Below, in pieces: positions 7,927-12,937 of a stretch of DNA of 14,430 bases. A model generated the notes under the pieces. The model had not been told where the DNA came from, searched no databases, and worked only from the letters and a program-made list of their open reading frames with translations. Every line of letters begins with the position of its first letter. The first letter of the stretch is position 1. The DNA is taken from contig JBEBAU010000025.1 of assembly GCA_041158765.1 (NCBI GenBank), positions 1 to 14,430 on the forward strand, read 5' to 3'. Made by a program: the position numbers and the translations under genes. The stretch comes from JAQBRD01 sp041158765. Its GTDB lineage: Bacteria > Patescibacteriota > Minisyncoccia > Phycocordibacterales > PALSA-1337.

Positions 7927-8322
7927 ATGTCAACAAATACCAACCCAATAAATCCAGAAATCCGAGACGGCCGAACACGCGATGTGATTCGTGATCTTGC
8001 TGCTACTTTCATTCAGAATGAATCGAATTACACATCAATGATTACCGTCACTGACGTCACCCTTTCAGATCAAGGCAAACAAGCAACAATATTCTTCACC
8101 GTACTCCCTGTTGGAGCGATCACAACCGGTGGCAAGAATGATCCTCATTCACGAGAGAACAAAGAAGCTGCTGCGGTAGATTTCATGAAACGAAAGCGTG
8201 CGGAATTTCGTCAGTATGTTGTTGAGAAGTCTCGCTTAAGTCGAATTCCCTTTTTTGACTTCGCAATTGATATTGGTGAAAAGAACCGCCAAAAAATAGA
8301 CGAAATCTCTCGGAACAGCTAG
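7927..8322 (+). CDS. rbfA: ribosome-binding factor A
   Basis: RbfA is a KH-type RNA-binding protein that assists maturation of the 5' end of 16S rRNA in the 30S subunit. The 131-residue product has the expected family features: an N-terminal helix (RTRDVIRDLAATFIQ), a beta strand with MITVTDVTLSDQGKQATIFFTVLP (residues about 38-61), a central charged helix (MKRKRAEFRQYVVEKSRL), and the C-terminal RIPFFDFAIDIGEKNRQKIDEI, equivalent to the RIPxLxFxxD...IxxL signature. A loop of about 15 residues (GAITTGGKNDPHSREN) between the strands and the helix is longer than in E. coli RbfA. It is 21 nt downstream of infB and surely co-transcribed. It ends 31 nt before tRNA-Cys. Confidence 0.93.
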   Translation: MSTNTNPINPEIRDGRTRDVIRDLAATFIQNESNYTSMITVTDVTLSDQGKQATIFFTVLPVGAITTGGKNDPHSRENKEAAAVDFMKRKRAEFRQYVVEKSRLSRIPFFDFAIDIGEKNRQKIDEISRNS

Positions 8323-8353
8323 AATGACGATAGTGTGAGTGAGCGGTTCAGAC

Positions 8354-8427
8354 GACCCAGTGGCGAAGTTGGTCAACGCGACGCTCTGCAAAAGCGTTAT
8401 GCGCCGGTTCGAGCCCGGCCTGGGTCT
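8354..8427 (+). tRNA. tRNA-Cys (anticodon GCA)
   Basis: The acceptor stem GACCCAG/CTGGGTC is perfect, the anticodon stem is ACGCT/AGCGT with loop CTGCAAA (anticodon GCA), and the T arm is GCCGG/CCGGC with TTCGAGC. The discriminator is T73, a known identity element for Cys. The genome encodes CCC, not CCA, after position 73. It follows rbfA closely and may be read through from infB-rbfA. Confidence 0.95.
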
Positions 8428-8476
8428 CCCAAAATCAAATTTTATTCTTTTTTTATTATTTCTTCATAACTCAATT

Positions 8477-8486
8477 GTTATGATGT
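8477..8486 (+). promoter_or_regulatory. possible -10 element for the HNH gene
   Basis: TATGAT (8479-8484) ends 6 nt before the ATG at 8491, so a transcript from it would be leaderless. It overlaps a dyad CATAAC/GTTATG (8465-8470 with 8477-8482). No good -35 is seen in the T-rich stretch upstream. Confidence 0.3.
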
Positions 8487-8490
8487 AACA

Positions 8491-8970
8491 ATGAAAAAAA
8501 GAAGTTGGACAAAAGAAGATCTAGAGATTGCAGCGAGAGATTCGAGGAGTATACGACAAATTTTACAGAAACTTAATCTTGTTGAAGCTGGTGGTAATTA
8601 TGTTCAAATAAAGAAATATTTGAAGATATACAACATAACTCTTCCCTATTTTAAAGGTAAAGCATGGAATAAAGGTATGCGTGGTCGTTATATTCCAATT
8701 ATTCCCCTAAGTGATATCTTGATTGATAATAGTGAATTTCAAAGTTACAAGCTAAAAAAGCGACTTTTTATTGAAAAAATAAAAGAAGAAGAATGTGAAG
8801 AATGCGGTTGGGCAAAGCGATCTGATGATGGTAGAATTCCACTTGAGCTTGATCATATAAACGGTAATCGATATGATAACCGGATAGAAAATTTGAGAAT
8901 CTTGTGCCCAAACTGTCACAGTTTAAAGCCCACCCATCGTGGTAAAAATAAAAAAGCCCGGGTGGCGTAA
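8491..8970 (+). CDS. HNH endonuclease, homing-type
   Basis: The 159-residue protein has a C-terminal HNH nuclease domain: a zinc pair C102/C105 (ECEECGW), the catalytic segment LELDHINGNRYDN (D121-H122, N124, N130), RIENLRILCP, and a second zinc pair C139/C142 followed by H143 (CPNCHSL). HNH nucleases of this size are usually free-standing homing enzymes of phages and mobile introns. The N-terminal 60 residues (SWTKEDLEIAARDSRSIRQI, then WNKG) look like the HTH-like DNA-binding region often joined to such domains. The gene is inserted between two tRNA genes. Its last five codons and stop lie inside the tRNA-Leu(TAA) gene, the D-arm end providing the TAA. The gene is more AT-rich than infB-rbfA, which fits recent arrival. 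Confidence 0.88.
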   Translation: MKKRSWTKEDLEIAARDSRSIRQILQKLNLVEAGGNYVQIKKYLKIYNITLPYFKGKAWNKGMRGRYIPIIPLSDILIDNSEFQSYKLKKRLFIEKIKEEECEECGWAKRSDDGRIPLELDHINGNRYDNRIENLRILCPNCHSLKPTHRGKNKKARVA

Positions 8971-9037
8971 TCGGTAGCCGCGCAACACTTAAAATGTTGT
9001 TTCGAAAGAAATGTGGGTTCGAGTCCCACCCCGGGCA
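8956..9037 (+). tRNA. tRNA-Leu (anticodon TAA)
   Basis: The acceptor stem is GCCCGGG/CCCGGGC, the anticodon stem CAACA/TGTTG encloses CTTAAAA (TAA), and there is a class II variable arm (TTTCGAAAGAAA) and a perfect T stem GTGGG/CCCAC. The discriminator is A73. CCC, not CCA, is encoded next. The first 15 nt are shared with the end of the HNH gene. No intron is present in the anticodon loop, although this tRNA is a classic group I intron host. Confidence 0.95.
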
Positions 9038-9064
9038 CCCAAATAAAAACTAAATTCTAAACCC

Positions 9065-9093
9065 TTTACTTTTCACGTAATTTGGGTTATTAT
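9065..9093 (+). promoter_or_regulatory. promoter of the 90-aa membrane protein gene
   Basis: TTTACT (9065-9070) and TATTAT (9088-9093) are separated by 17 nt. The predicted start is near 9100, giving a leader of about 30 nt before the ATG at 9131. Confidence 0.6.
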
Positions 9094-9130
9094 ATTTTTC
9101 AACCAGTTCCCCTCAGTCCTTTCCAAGCCT

Positions 9131-9403
9131 ATGAAAAATCTCAACTCTTTTCGCTGCGTAGTGGCGACTCTATCAATATGGGTGTTTTTGTGCCTTATTG
9201 TCGTAGCAGGTTTCATCCTCGGCATGTATGCTCTCGCGAAGATTCAAGGTGGTGATATCGAACACCTCAAGAAACTTCTCGAATTCGTTGGTCAAAGCAT
9301 CGTTGTGGTGAGTTCAATTTTTGTGATGATTCACCTCATCCCAAGAGGTGATGGCAAAAACCATAAACAGCAGGATCATCCCACCAAGTACCCCACTTTC
9401 TAA
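9131..9403 (+). CDS. small two-helix membrane protein, hypothetical
   Basis: The 90-residue product has two strongly hydrophobic segments, about residues 9-36 (CVVATLSIWVFLCLIVV then GFILGMYALAKI) and 50-70 (FVGQSIVVVSSIFVMIHLI). A short amphipathic link with acidic and basic residues joins them (QGGDIEHLKKLLE), and a polar tail rich in His, Lys and Gln follows. No family is recognised. It is not holin-like enough to call, although a size of 90 aa with two helices would fit. Reality as a gene is supported by its own promoter at 9065-9093 and by an intrinsic terminator formed by its last codons. There is no clear Shine-Dalgarno sequence. Confidence 0.7.
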   Translation: MKNLNSFRCVVATLSIWVFLCLIVVAGFILGMYALAKIQGGDIEHLKKLLEFVGQSIVVVSSIFVMIHLIPRGDGKNHKQQDHPTKYPTF

Positions 9404-9421
9404 AAGTGGGTTTTTATTTAT
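9392..9421 (+). terminator. intrinsic terminator of the 90-aa gene
   Basis: CCCACTTT (9392-9399) and AAAGTGGG (9403-9410) form an 8-bp stem with a 3-nt loop, followed by TTTTTATTTAT. The stop codon TAA at 9401-9403 lies in the loop, so coding sequence and terminator are fused. Confidence 0.85.
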
Positions 9422-9446
9422 CAACCAGAGGCACATTGAAGAATCC

Positions 9447-9475
9447 TTGCGAAATTCCCGAAAAGCTGTTATATT
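9447..9475 (+). promoter_or_regulatory. candidate promoter of tRNA-Lys
   Basis: TTGCGA (9447-9452) and TATATT (9470-9475) with a 17-nt spacer, about 45 nt before tRNA-Lys. Nothing else is seen in the gap 9422-9520. Confidence 0.5.
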
Positions 9476-9520
9476 TTTGGAGCGTTTTTGTGTGCGTGAC
9501 ATAGCTGTTTTGGTAAATAT

Positions 9521-9593
9521 GCGTCCATAGCTCAGCTGGTAGAGCAGATCCCTCTTAAGGATAAGGTCGTAGGTTCGATCCCTACTGGACGCA
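9521..9593 (+). tRNA. tRNA-Lys (anticodon CTT)
   Basis: The acceptor stem is GCGTCCA/TGGACGC, the D stem GCTC/GAGC, the anticodon stem ATCC/GGAT with loop CTCTTAA (CTT), and the T stem GTAGG/CCTAC. The closing 27-43 pair is a G-A opposition. The discriminator is A73, followed by genomic CCC. Confidence 0.94.
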
Positions 9594-9645
9594 CCCGAGT
9601 AAAAAGTGAGACATCGAGTGAAATAAAATGATATAGTAAATCCAT

Positions 9646-9730
9646 GCCGGGGTGGCGAAATTGGCAGACGCACTTGCCTTAGGAGCAAGCGGAGTAATCC
9701 TTGGAGGTTCAAGTCCTCTCCCCGGCACCA
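9646..9730 (+). tRNA. tRNA-Leu (anticodon TAG), CCA encoded
   Basis: The acceptor stem is GCCGGGG/CCCCGGC, the anticodon stem CTTGC/GCAAG encloses CTTAGGA (TAG), a class II variable arm (CGGAGTAATCCTT) and a T arm GGAGG/CCTCT-type with TTCAAGT follow. A73 is followed by encoded CCA (9728-9730), unlike its four neighbours. Confidence 0.95.
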
Positions 9731-9738
9731 TACAAGGT

Positions 9739-9767
9739 TTGATTTCTTCAGTCTTTTCAGCTACTAT
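9739..9767 (+). promoter_or_regulatory. promoter of tRNA-Asn
   Basis: TTGATT (9739-9744) and TACTAT (9762-9767) with a 17-nt spacer, about 43 nt before the tRNA. Confidence 0.6.
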
Positions 9768-9810
9768 AGTTCAGTAGTTTCATTGGTACCGAATTTTCAC
9801 AAAAAAACAT

Positions 9811-9882
9811 TCCGGGGTAGCTCAGCGGTAGAGCAGTCGCCTGTTAAGCGATTGGTCATAGGTTCGATCCCTATCCCCGGAG
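9811..9882 (+). tRNA. tRNA-Asn (anticodon GTT), probable integration site
   Basis: The acceptor stem is TCCGGGG/CCCCGGA with G73, the D stem GCTC/GAGC, the anticodon stem TCGC/GCGA with loop CTGTTAA (GTT), and the T stem ATAGG/CCTAT. CCC follows G73. The last 12 nt of the tRNA are also the last codons, on the opposite strand, of the large serine recombinase. This places the edge of the mobile element at the tRNA 3' end. Confidence 0.95.
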
Positions 9883-11505
9883 CCCTAGTGACAAAACCTC
9901 ACAATTTGTGGGGTTTTGTCTTTTATTGCTTGATATTTTAGAGGTTCGAGCGCGCTCTAATTCGTCCTCGACCGCCTGACGACTTTTTATGAGTGTCTTG
10001 ATGAAAGAATGGTAATTTACAAAGACCTTTTTGCCTTTTAGGGTGAGGTTCGAGCCAAGGCATGCGAGTATCGCTCTTTTGGCTTTATCGTCTCCTTTCT
10101 CAAACCAAATGTGGGCGTAGCAGGCAAAGTTAAAGGTCTGCTCACTTAGGTCCACCCATTCGAGTACCTCTCTGTTTTTAACGTTCAATTCTTCTTCAAG
10201 TAGTAATTTCTTTTTGACCATGCCAACCTTGAGCGTTTGATATTCTTCATCGGTGATTATCGCTCTCTCGCTGTTTGATGGTGAGGTGAAATTGAGTGTT
10301 AGTGATTGTAAATTCTTGGTAACTTCTTCAAGTTCCTTGTGTTTACCTTTGAGGACCAGTGTGTCGCTATCGACTTCTGTTTTTCGTAATTCGTGAAGAT
10401 GTTTTATTGCCCAATCTTTGAATCTTTCGGAAATGGTGATCTCGCTGAGCTTTGCTTTGATATCAAGTTCCAAGTTCTTAAGCTCTATCACTTTTTCAGG
10501 ACACTTCACATCGACCTTTTTCTTGGTGCAGTTGTAGTAGACGTAGTGGTGGACATTACCATTCTTGCATCTCTTTACCTTAGCCTGTGCGGTGATACTA
10601 CAGCCACATGTGCCGCACTTCATAAGCGAGGTGAAGGCAAAGCTACGCTCTGGGCGTGGCCTTGGTTGCATGGTCCTTCCCATGATCTGTTGGACCTTAT
10701 TGAATTCTTCCTCGGTTATCATCGCCTCATGTGCGCCCTTATGCCATTCACCGCTCTTGTAGGGATACTCGAACCAACCGTAATAAAATGGGTTGCTTAA
10801 AAGTGCATAGATACCACTTTTTGAAAGATGTTTACCACCCATATTTCTACGCTGATATGTTTTCAAATTCAACTCCTTACGAGCCACGTCCCATATTTGT
10901 ATCGTGCTGTAGTTGCCGGTGAGCATGAGGTCAAAGAGTCTCTTCACAACTGGAAAGCGTTCAGGGTCCTTCATGATAGTTTTGAATCCTTTCTCTCGGT
11001 CTGGAGTGCTCATGTAGCCGACGGGACACATGCTTGGTAGCCAACCCTCTCGGACCTTCTTTGCCAAACCTCTTTTTACGTTCACCGACAAGTCTCTGAT
11101 GTATTGATTCGCCATTCCAAGCTCAACCTGCATCATGAGGACATTGTCTGTTGGGTAGTATGTTCTACCGAAGGTCACGATCTGTGCGATTGCGCTTTGT
11201 TGCAGCATCCAGCTTATTTGTCCACCGTCCACAGGATTACGTGCGAGGCGGTCGAGTTTCCAACAAATGATTCCATTGGCTTCGCCTTTATAGATTCTCT
11301 CAAGCATCTTGTTGAAGATCGGTCTTCCTGGCTTTTTGGCTGATTGAGATTCGGTGAGGACCTCAACAATCGCCAAGCCTTGCTCTTGAGCAATCTTTAA
11401 GAGTTCATCCTTCTGGGCATCGATTGATGCCGCCTGTCTGTCTTCCGCTTCGCTTGATTTACGAGCGTAGAGGAAGTATTTGATTGTGGGTATTTTAGTG
11501 TTCAT
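9871..11505 (-). CDS. large serine recombinase (site-specific integrase)
   Basis: The protein (544 aa from the chosen start) performs site-specific DNA integration or excision through a serine-DNA intermediate. The N-terminal resolvase domain has YARKSS with the likely nucleophile Ser17, and WKLDRLARN at 82-90, followed by a long helix to about residue 150. The recombinase domain covers about 155-280 (GYMSTPDREKGFKTI, then LSNPFYYGWFEYP). A zinc ribbon has C297, C300, C326 and C335, and a coiled-coil region spans about 350-480. I chose the ATG at 11505, which overlaps the upstream stop by about 11 nt. A start at 11559 would overlap by 65 nt and add 18 residues unlike the family. The C-terminal tail is encoded by the tRNA-Asn terminator and the tRNA 3' end, so the last residues probably depend on the integration site. 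It is the distal gene of the element's leftward operon. Confidence 0.93.
   Translation of the reverse strand: MNTKIPTIKYFLYARKSSEAEDRQAASIDAQKDELLKIAQEQGLAIVEVLTESQSAKKPGRPIFNKMLERIYKGEANGIICWKLDRLARNPVDGGQISWMLQQSAIAQIVTFGRTYYPTDNVLMMQVELGMANQYIRDLSVNVKRGLAKKVREGWLPSMCPVGYMSTPDREKGFKTIMKDPERFPVVKRLFDLMLTGNYSTIQIWDVARKELNLKTYQRRNMGGKHLSKSGIYALLSNPFYYGWFEYPYKSGEWHKGAHEAMITEEEFNKVQQIMGRTMQPRPRPERSFAFTSLMKCGTCGCSITAQAKVKRCKNGNVHHYVYYNCTKKKVDVKCPEKVIELKNLELDIKAKLSEITISERFKDWAIKHLHELRKTEVDSDTLVLKGKHKELEEVTKNLQSLTLNFTSPSNSERAIITDEEYQTLKVGMVKKKLLLEEELNVKNREVLEWVDLSEQTFNFACYAHIWFEKGDDKAKRAILACLGSNLTLKGKKVFVNYHSFIKTLIKSRQAVEDELERARTSKISSNKRQNPTNCEVLSLGLRG
9890..9927 (+). terminator. intrinsic terminator after tRNA-Asn
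   Basis: GACAAAACC-T-CACA (9890-9903) pairs with TGTG-G-GGTTTTGTC (9907-9920) over 14 bp including one T-G pair, with a 3-nt loop, followed by TTTTATT. It ends plus-strand transcription of the tRNA. It lies within the C-terminal codons of the convergent recombinase gene. Confidence 0.8.
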
Positions 11506-12457
11506 ATGCGCTTTTGATGTTTGGGTCATTAGGGGTATGTCCCATGTTATTGGTTCCATCGTCTACCCATTTTTCACCATTTATAAATGGGTCTTCGGTC
11601 CCTTTTTCTCGCTTTATAAAGGGTGGGTGTTCGACTTCATCTGCCGTTTTTTCCCGTTTTAAAACGGCTAGATTCTCGTCTATCGCAGTATCACTGGTGT
11701 TACCACGATAAGCCTGTATTTCTCCTGTTGTATCAGGTTGCAGTTCCCGTAATTTACCCGTATTTACGGGAAACGGTTCGACCTTCTCTGGACCGACAAC
11801 ACTATGCAAAGAATGCTCTTGAATAGCAACCGAATCGGGTTCTTGTAGTCTTTGCATTTTTCTTAAAACATCTCCAATGCTAGTTAATGTATTAGGAGAG
11901 TTATCTCTTAGGTTAGTTAGGGTATCATCCCTGTTACTGCGATAATCTGGCTTTTTGATACTGCGATGTGGGGTGAATTGATACTGCGCTTTATTGTTGT
12001 ACTTATCCATTTTCTCTTTCCAACCAGGAATGGGCTTCCAACATCTTGTGGACTGAAAGACGTAGAGATTGACCATGTTGAAGACCTCTTTGGACCGAAT
12101 GACTTTGATGATCCCATATTCTTCCAGAAGCTTTATGCCCTTAATGAGGGTATTTCTGTTGGTACAACCCGAAAGATCCTTGATGGTTTCAATACTTGGA
12201 TAGGCTGCTTGAGTCTCTGTGTTGCAGTGGACCAAGATCGCCGTAAAGATAGCGTTACAAGAGTCAGGAAAGGTGGCTAAGTATCCGCCATGCACGTATT
12301 CGTTGTCGATGAAAAACCTGCTCGGCTTTCGTTTTGAGCGAATTCTTGATTTGTCTATCTGGCTATGAAGTCTCTGAAGATGTTGGCTTTTCTGTTGTCG
12401 ATTGAGAGCCATTCTTGCAGGAGACTTTTCTCTTTGTTGTTCCGTCTCGTTGTCCAT
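11495..12457 (-). CDS. winged-helix protein, candidate replication initiator (phage O-like)
   Basis: The 320-residue protein has a basic N-terminus (residues 1-47), then a winged helix-turn-helix at about 60-135: FPDSCNAIFTAILVHCNT, AYPSIETIKDLSGCTNRNT, LIKGIKLLEEYGIIKVI and a wing ending NLYVF. This is the HTH_36 type found in phage and plasmid replication initiators and some regulators. Residues about 150-320 are polar, rich in Asn, Asp, Thr and Lys, and likely disordered, with loose repeats (LAVLKREKTA, PPFIKREKGT, DPFINGEKWV). The DNA encoding this part holds directly repeated TGATACTGCG units and several hairpin modules, suggesting that an origin or binding region lies inside the gene. 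It overlaps the upstream 83-aa gene by up to 95 nt (a later ATG at 12412 would reduce this) and the recombinase gene by about 11 nt, so the three are translationally linked. No Shine-Dalgarno sequence is visible. Confidence 0.82.
   Translation of the reverse strand: MDNETEQQREKSPARMALNRQQKSQHLQRLHSQIDKSRIRSKRKPSRFFIDNEYVHGGYLATFPDSCNAIFTAILVHCNTETQAAYPSIETIKDLSGCTNRNTLIKGIKLLEEYGIIKVIRSKEVFNMVNLYVFQSTRCWKPIPGWKEKMDKYNNKAQYQFTPHRSIKKPDYRSNRDDTLTNLRDNSPNTLTSIGDVLRKMQRLQEPDSVAIQEHSLHSVVGPEKVEPFPVNTGKLRELQPDTTGEIQAYRGNTSDTAIDENLAVLKREKTADEVEHPPFIKREKGTEDPFINGEKWVDDGTNNMGHTPNDPNIKSAYEH
11565..11592. repeat. hairpin module 1 (left arm with two right arms)
   Basis: Read on the minus strand, ACCCATTT is followed by AAATGG and then by AAATGGGT, so one left arm can pair with either of two right arms. 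The inner palindrome CCATTTATAAATGG (11577-11590) is perfect. Confidence 0.6.
11598..11623. repeat. hairpin module 2
   Basis: Minus strand: CCCTTT, ATA-centred AAAG, then AAAGGG. Same arm-arm-arm layout as module 1 with different bases. The inner palindrome is CTTTATAAAG (11612-11621). Confidence 0.5.
11643..11668. repeat. hairpin module 3
   Basis: Minus strand: GCCGTTTT, AAAACGG, then AAAACGGC. The inner palindrome CCGTTTTAAAACGG (11654-11667) is perfect and the outer arms pair over 8 bp. Confidence 0.6.
11681..11693 (-). repeat. iteron-like repeat, inverted copy
   Basis: TATCGCAGTATCA on the plus strand is the reverse complement of TGATACTGCGATA, matching the three direct copies at 11934-11988. 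Confidence 0.5.
11744..11772. repeat. hairpin module 4
   Basis: Minus strand: TTCCCGTAA, TACGGG, then TTACGGGAA. The outer arms pair over 9 bp. The inner stem CCCGTA/TACGGG lies at 11757-11770. Confidence 0.6.
11934..11988 (+). repeat. three iteron-like direct repeats, period 23-24
   Basis: The plus strand has TTACTGCGATA (11934-11944), TTGATACTGCGAT (11955-11967) and TTGATACTGCG (11978-11988). The shared ACTGCG starts at 11936, 11960 and 11983. The period is about two helical turns and the copies fall in different reading frames of the host gene (AQYQ versus RSIK and RSNR), so the repetition is at DNA level rather than protein level. Confidence 0.6.
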
Positions 12458-12614
12458 ATTCTTGTAGCCACGCTTTCTTGACTGGTCTGTAGACGAAGTT
12501 AAAAAGCGTGAGTAAATTTATTGCCTCATTAGCGAGAACATCATCGGGAAGGACCGTACCGGTTTCTTCTCGGTGTAGTTGTTTGTATTCTTCTAGTGCC
12601 TGTTTGGTAAGCAT
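12363..12614 (-). CDS. small recombinase-associated protein, CPR type
   Basis: The 83-residue product begins MLTKQALEEYKQLHREETG and continues TVLPDDVLANEAINLLTLFNFVY. This resembles a short helical protein often found beside recombinases in CPR genomes, with the pattern LTKEQxEEFKxLYKEEFGxxLSDxEAxExAxxLLxLxxxVY; I recall this from memory and have not searched. It is predicted as two or three helices without a catalytic motif. The conserved part ends near residue 55. The last 30 residues (KRKVSCKNGSQSTTEKP and on) are polar and lie in the overlap with the next gene, so they may exist only because of that overlap. It is the first gene after the promoter and hairpin leader at 12656-12739. A regulatory or DNA-binding role is a guess. 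Confidence 0.7.
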   Translation of the reverse strand: MLTKQALEEYKQLHREETGTVLPDDVLANEAINLLTLFNFVYRPVKKAWLQEYGQRDGTTKRKVSCKNGSQSTTEKPTSSETS

Positions 12615-12655
12615 AATGAGGGGTTTCGACCTTTGCAGAGTTCTTCCTGAAAACA

Positions 12656-12706
12656 GAAAGAGCTGAGTCCCAGTTGCGAGTGACTCAGCTCTTTCCGCGC
12701 AACTGG
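12656..12706 (-). promoter_or_regulatory. leader with two mutually exclusive hairpins, candidate attenuator
   Basis: Two inverted repeats interleave. Arms A are GAAAGAGCTGAGTC (12656-12669) and GACTCAGCTCTTTC (12682-12695), a perfect 14 bp. Arms B are CCAGTTGCG (12670-12678) and CGCAACTGG (12698-12706), a perfect 9 bp. On the minus transcript the B stem forms first, and the later A stem is followed by TGTTTTC, resembling an antiterminator/terminator pair. The connecting segments of 0-3 nt are too short for both stems to coexist as a pseudoknot. Confidence 0.65.
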
Positions 12707-12710
12707 AATG

Positions 12711-12739
12711 TTTATATTGTCGATCTCAAAAAGTGAAAA
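12711..12739 (-). promoter_or_regulatory. candidate promoter of the mobile-element operon
   Basis: On the minus strand TTTTCA (12739-12734) and TATAAA (12716-12711) are separated by 17 nt. The start would fall near 12704, at the beginning of the hairpin leader. The -35 lies within one of the 30-bp direct repeats, which would suit an operator. Confidence 0.5.
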
Positions 12740-12757
12740 ACGTGTTGCATTACTTTT
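12729..12757 (+). repeat. imperfect 30-bp direct repeat, copy 1
   Basis: AAAAGTG, AAAA, then TGCATTACTTTTC, shared with copy 2 at 12843-12873. The ends AAAAGT and ACTTTT are inverted relative to each other, so each copy is also a dyad. GGGACCA follows. Confidence 0.6.
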
Positions 12758-12774
12758 CGGGACCAACGTTGTAA

Positions 12775-12821
12775 TCCTAAGGCTGTAAATTTTCCTAACT
12801 GTAGGAATTACTTTCTTAGGA
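12775..12821. repeat. three-tier inverted repeat between the direct repeats
   Basis: Nested stems TCCTAAG/CTTAGGA (12775-12781 with 12815-12821), GTAA/TTAC (12785-12788 with 12808-12811) and TTCCTA/TAGGAA (12792-12797 with 12802-12807) surround the loop ACTG, giving 17 bp in total with small symmetric or one-sided gaps. There is no T-run, so it is not a terminator. Confidence 0.55.
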
Positions 12822-12842
12822 CTGTCCTTATCGTAACGGCGT

Positions 12843-12873
12843 AAAAGTGCAAAATATGGTGCATTACTTTTTC
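12843..12873 (+). repeat. imperfect 30-bp direct repeat, copy 2
   Basis: AAAAGTG, AAAA, then TGCATTACTTTTTC, followed by CCTTAGGACCA. About 113 bp separate the two copies. A weaker third version (GGAATTACTTTC then TTAGGAC) lies at 12804-12822, inside the inverted repeat. Confidence 0.6.
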
Positions 12874-12937
12874 CCTTAGGACCAGATAAGTATGAGGTCC
12901 GAACACGTGCAAATTAGTGGGTATTGGAAGACAACGT

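Noticed and set aside
9314..9712. Minus-strand 132-codon frame across the 90-aa gene, tRNA-Lys and tRNA-Leu(TAG)
   Set aside because: It reads through two tRNA genes and a terminator. The RDRTYDLILKRDLLYQLSYGR segment is the known false translation of antisense tRNA sequence.
11506..11559. Upstream start (11559) for the serine recombinase
   Set aside because: It adds 18 residues before the normal YxRxS-containing start and needs a 65-nt overlap. The ATG at 11505 places the catalytic Ser at residue 17, as expected.
12656..12706. H-type RNA pseudoknot
   Set aside because: The arms are ordered A-B-A'-B', but linkers of 0, 3 and 2 nt cannot span stems of 14 and 9 bp. Alternative hairpins are more plausible.
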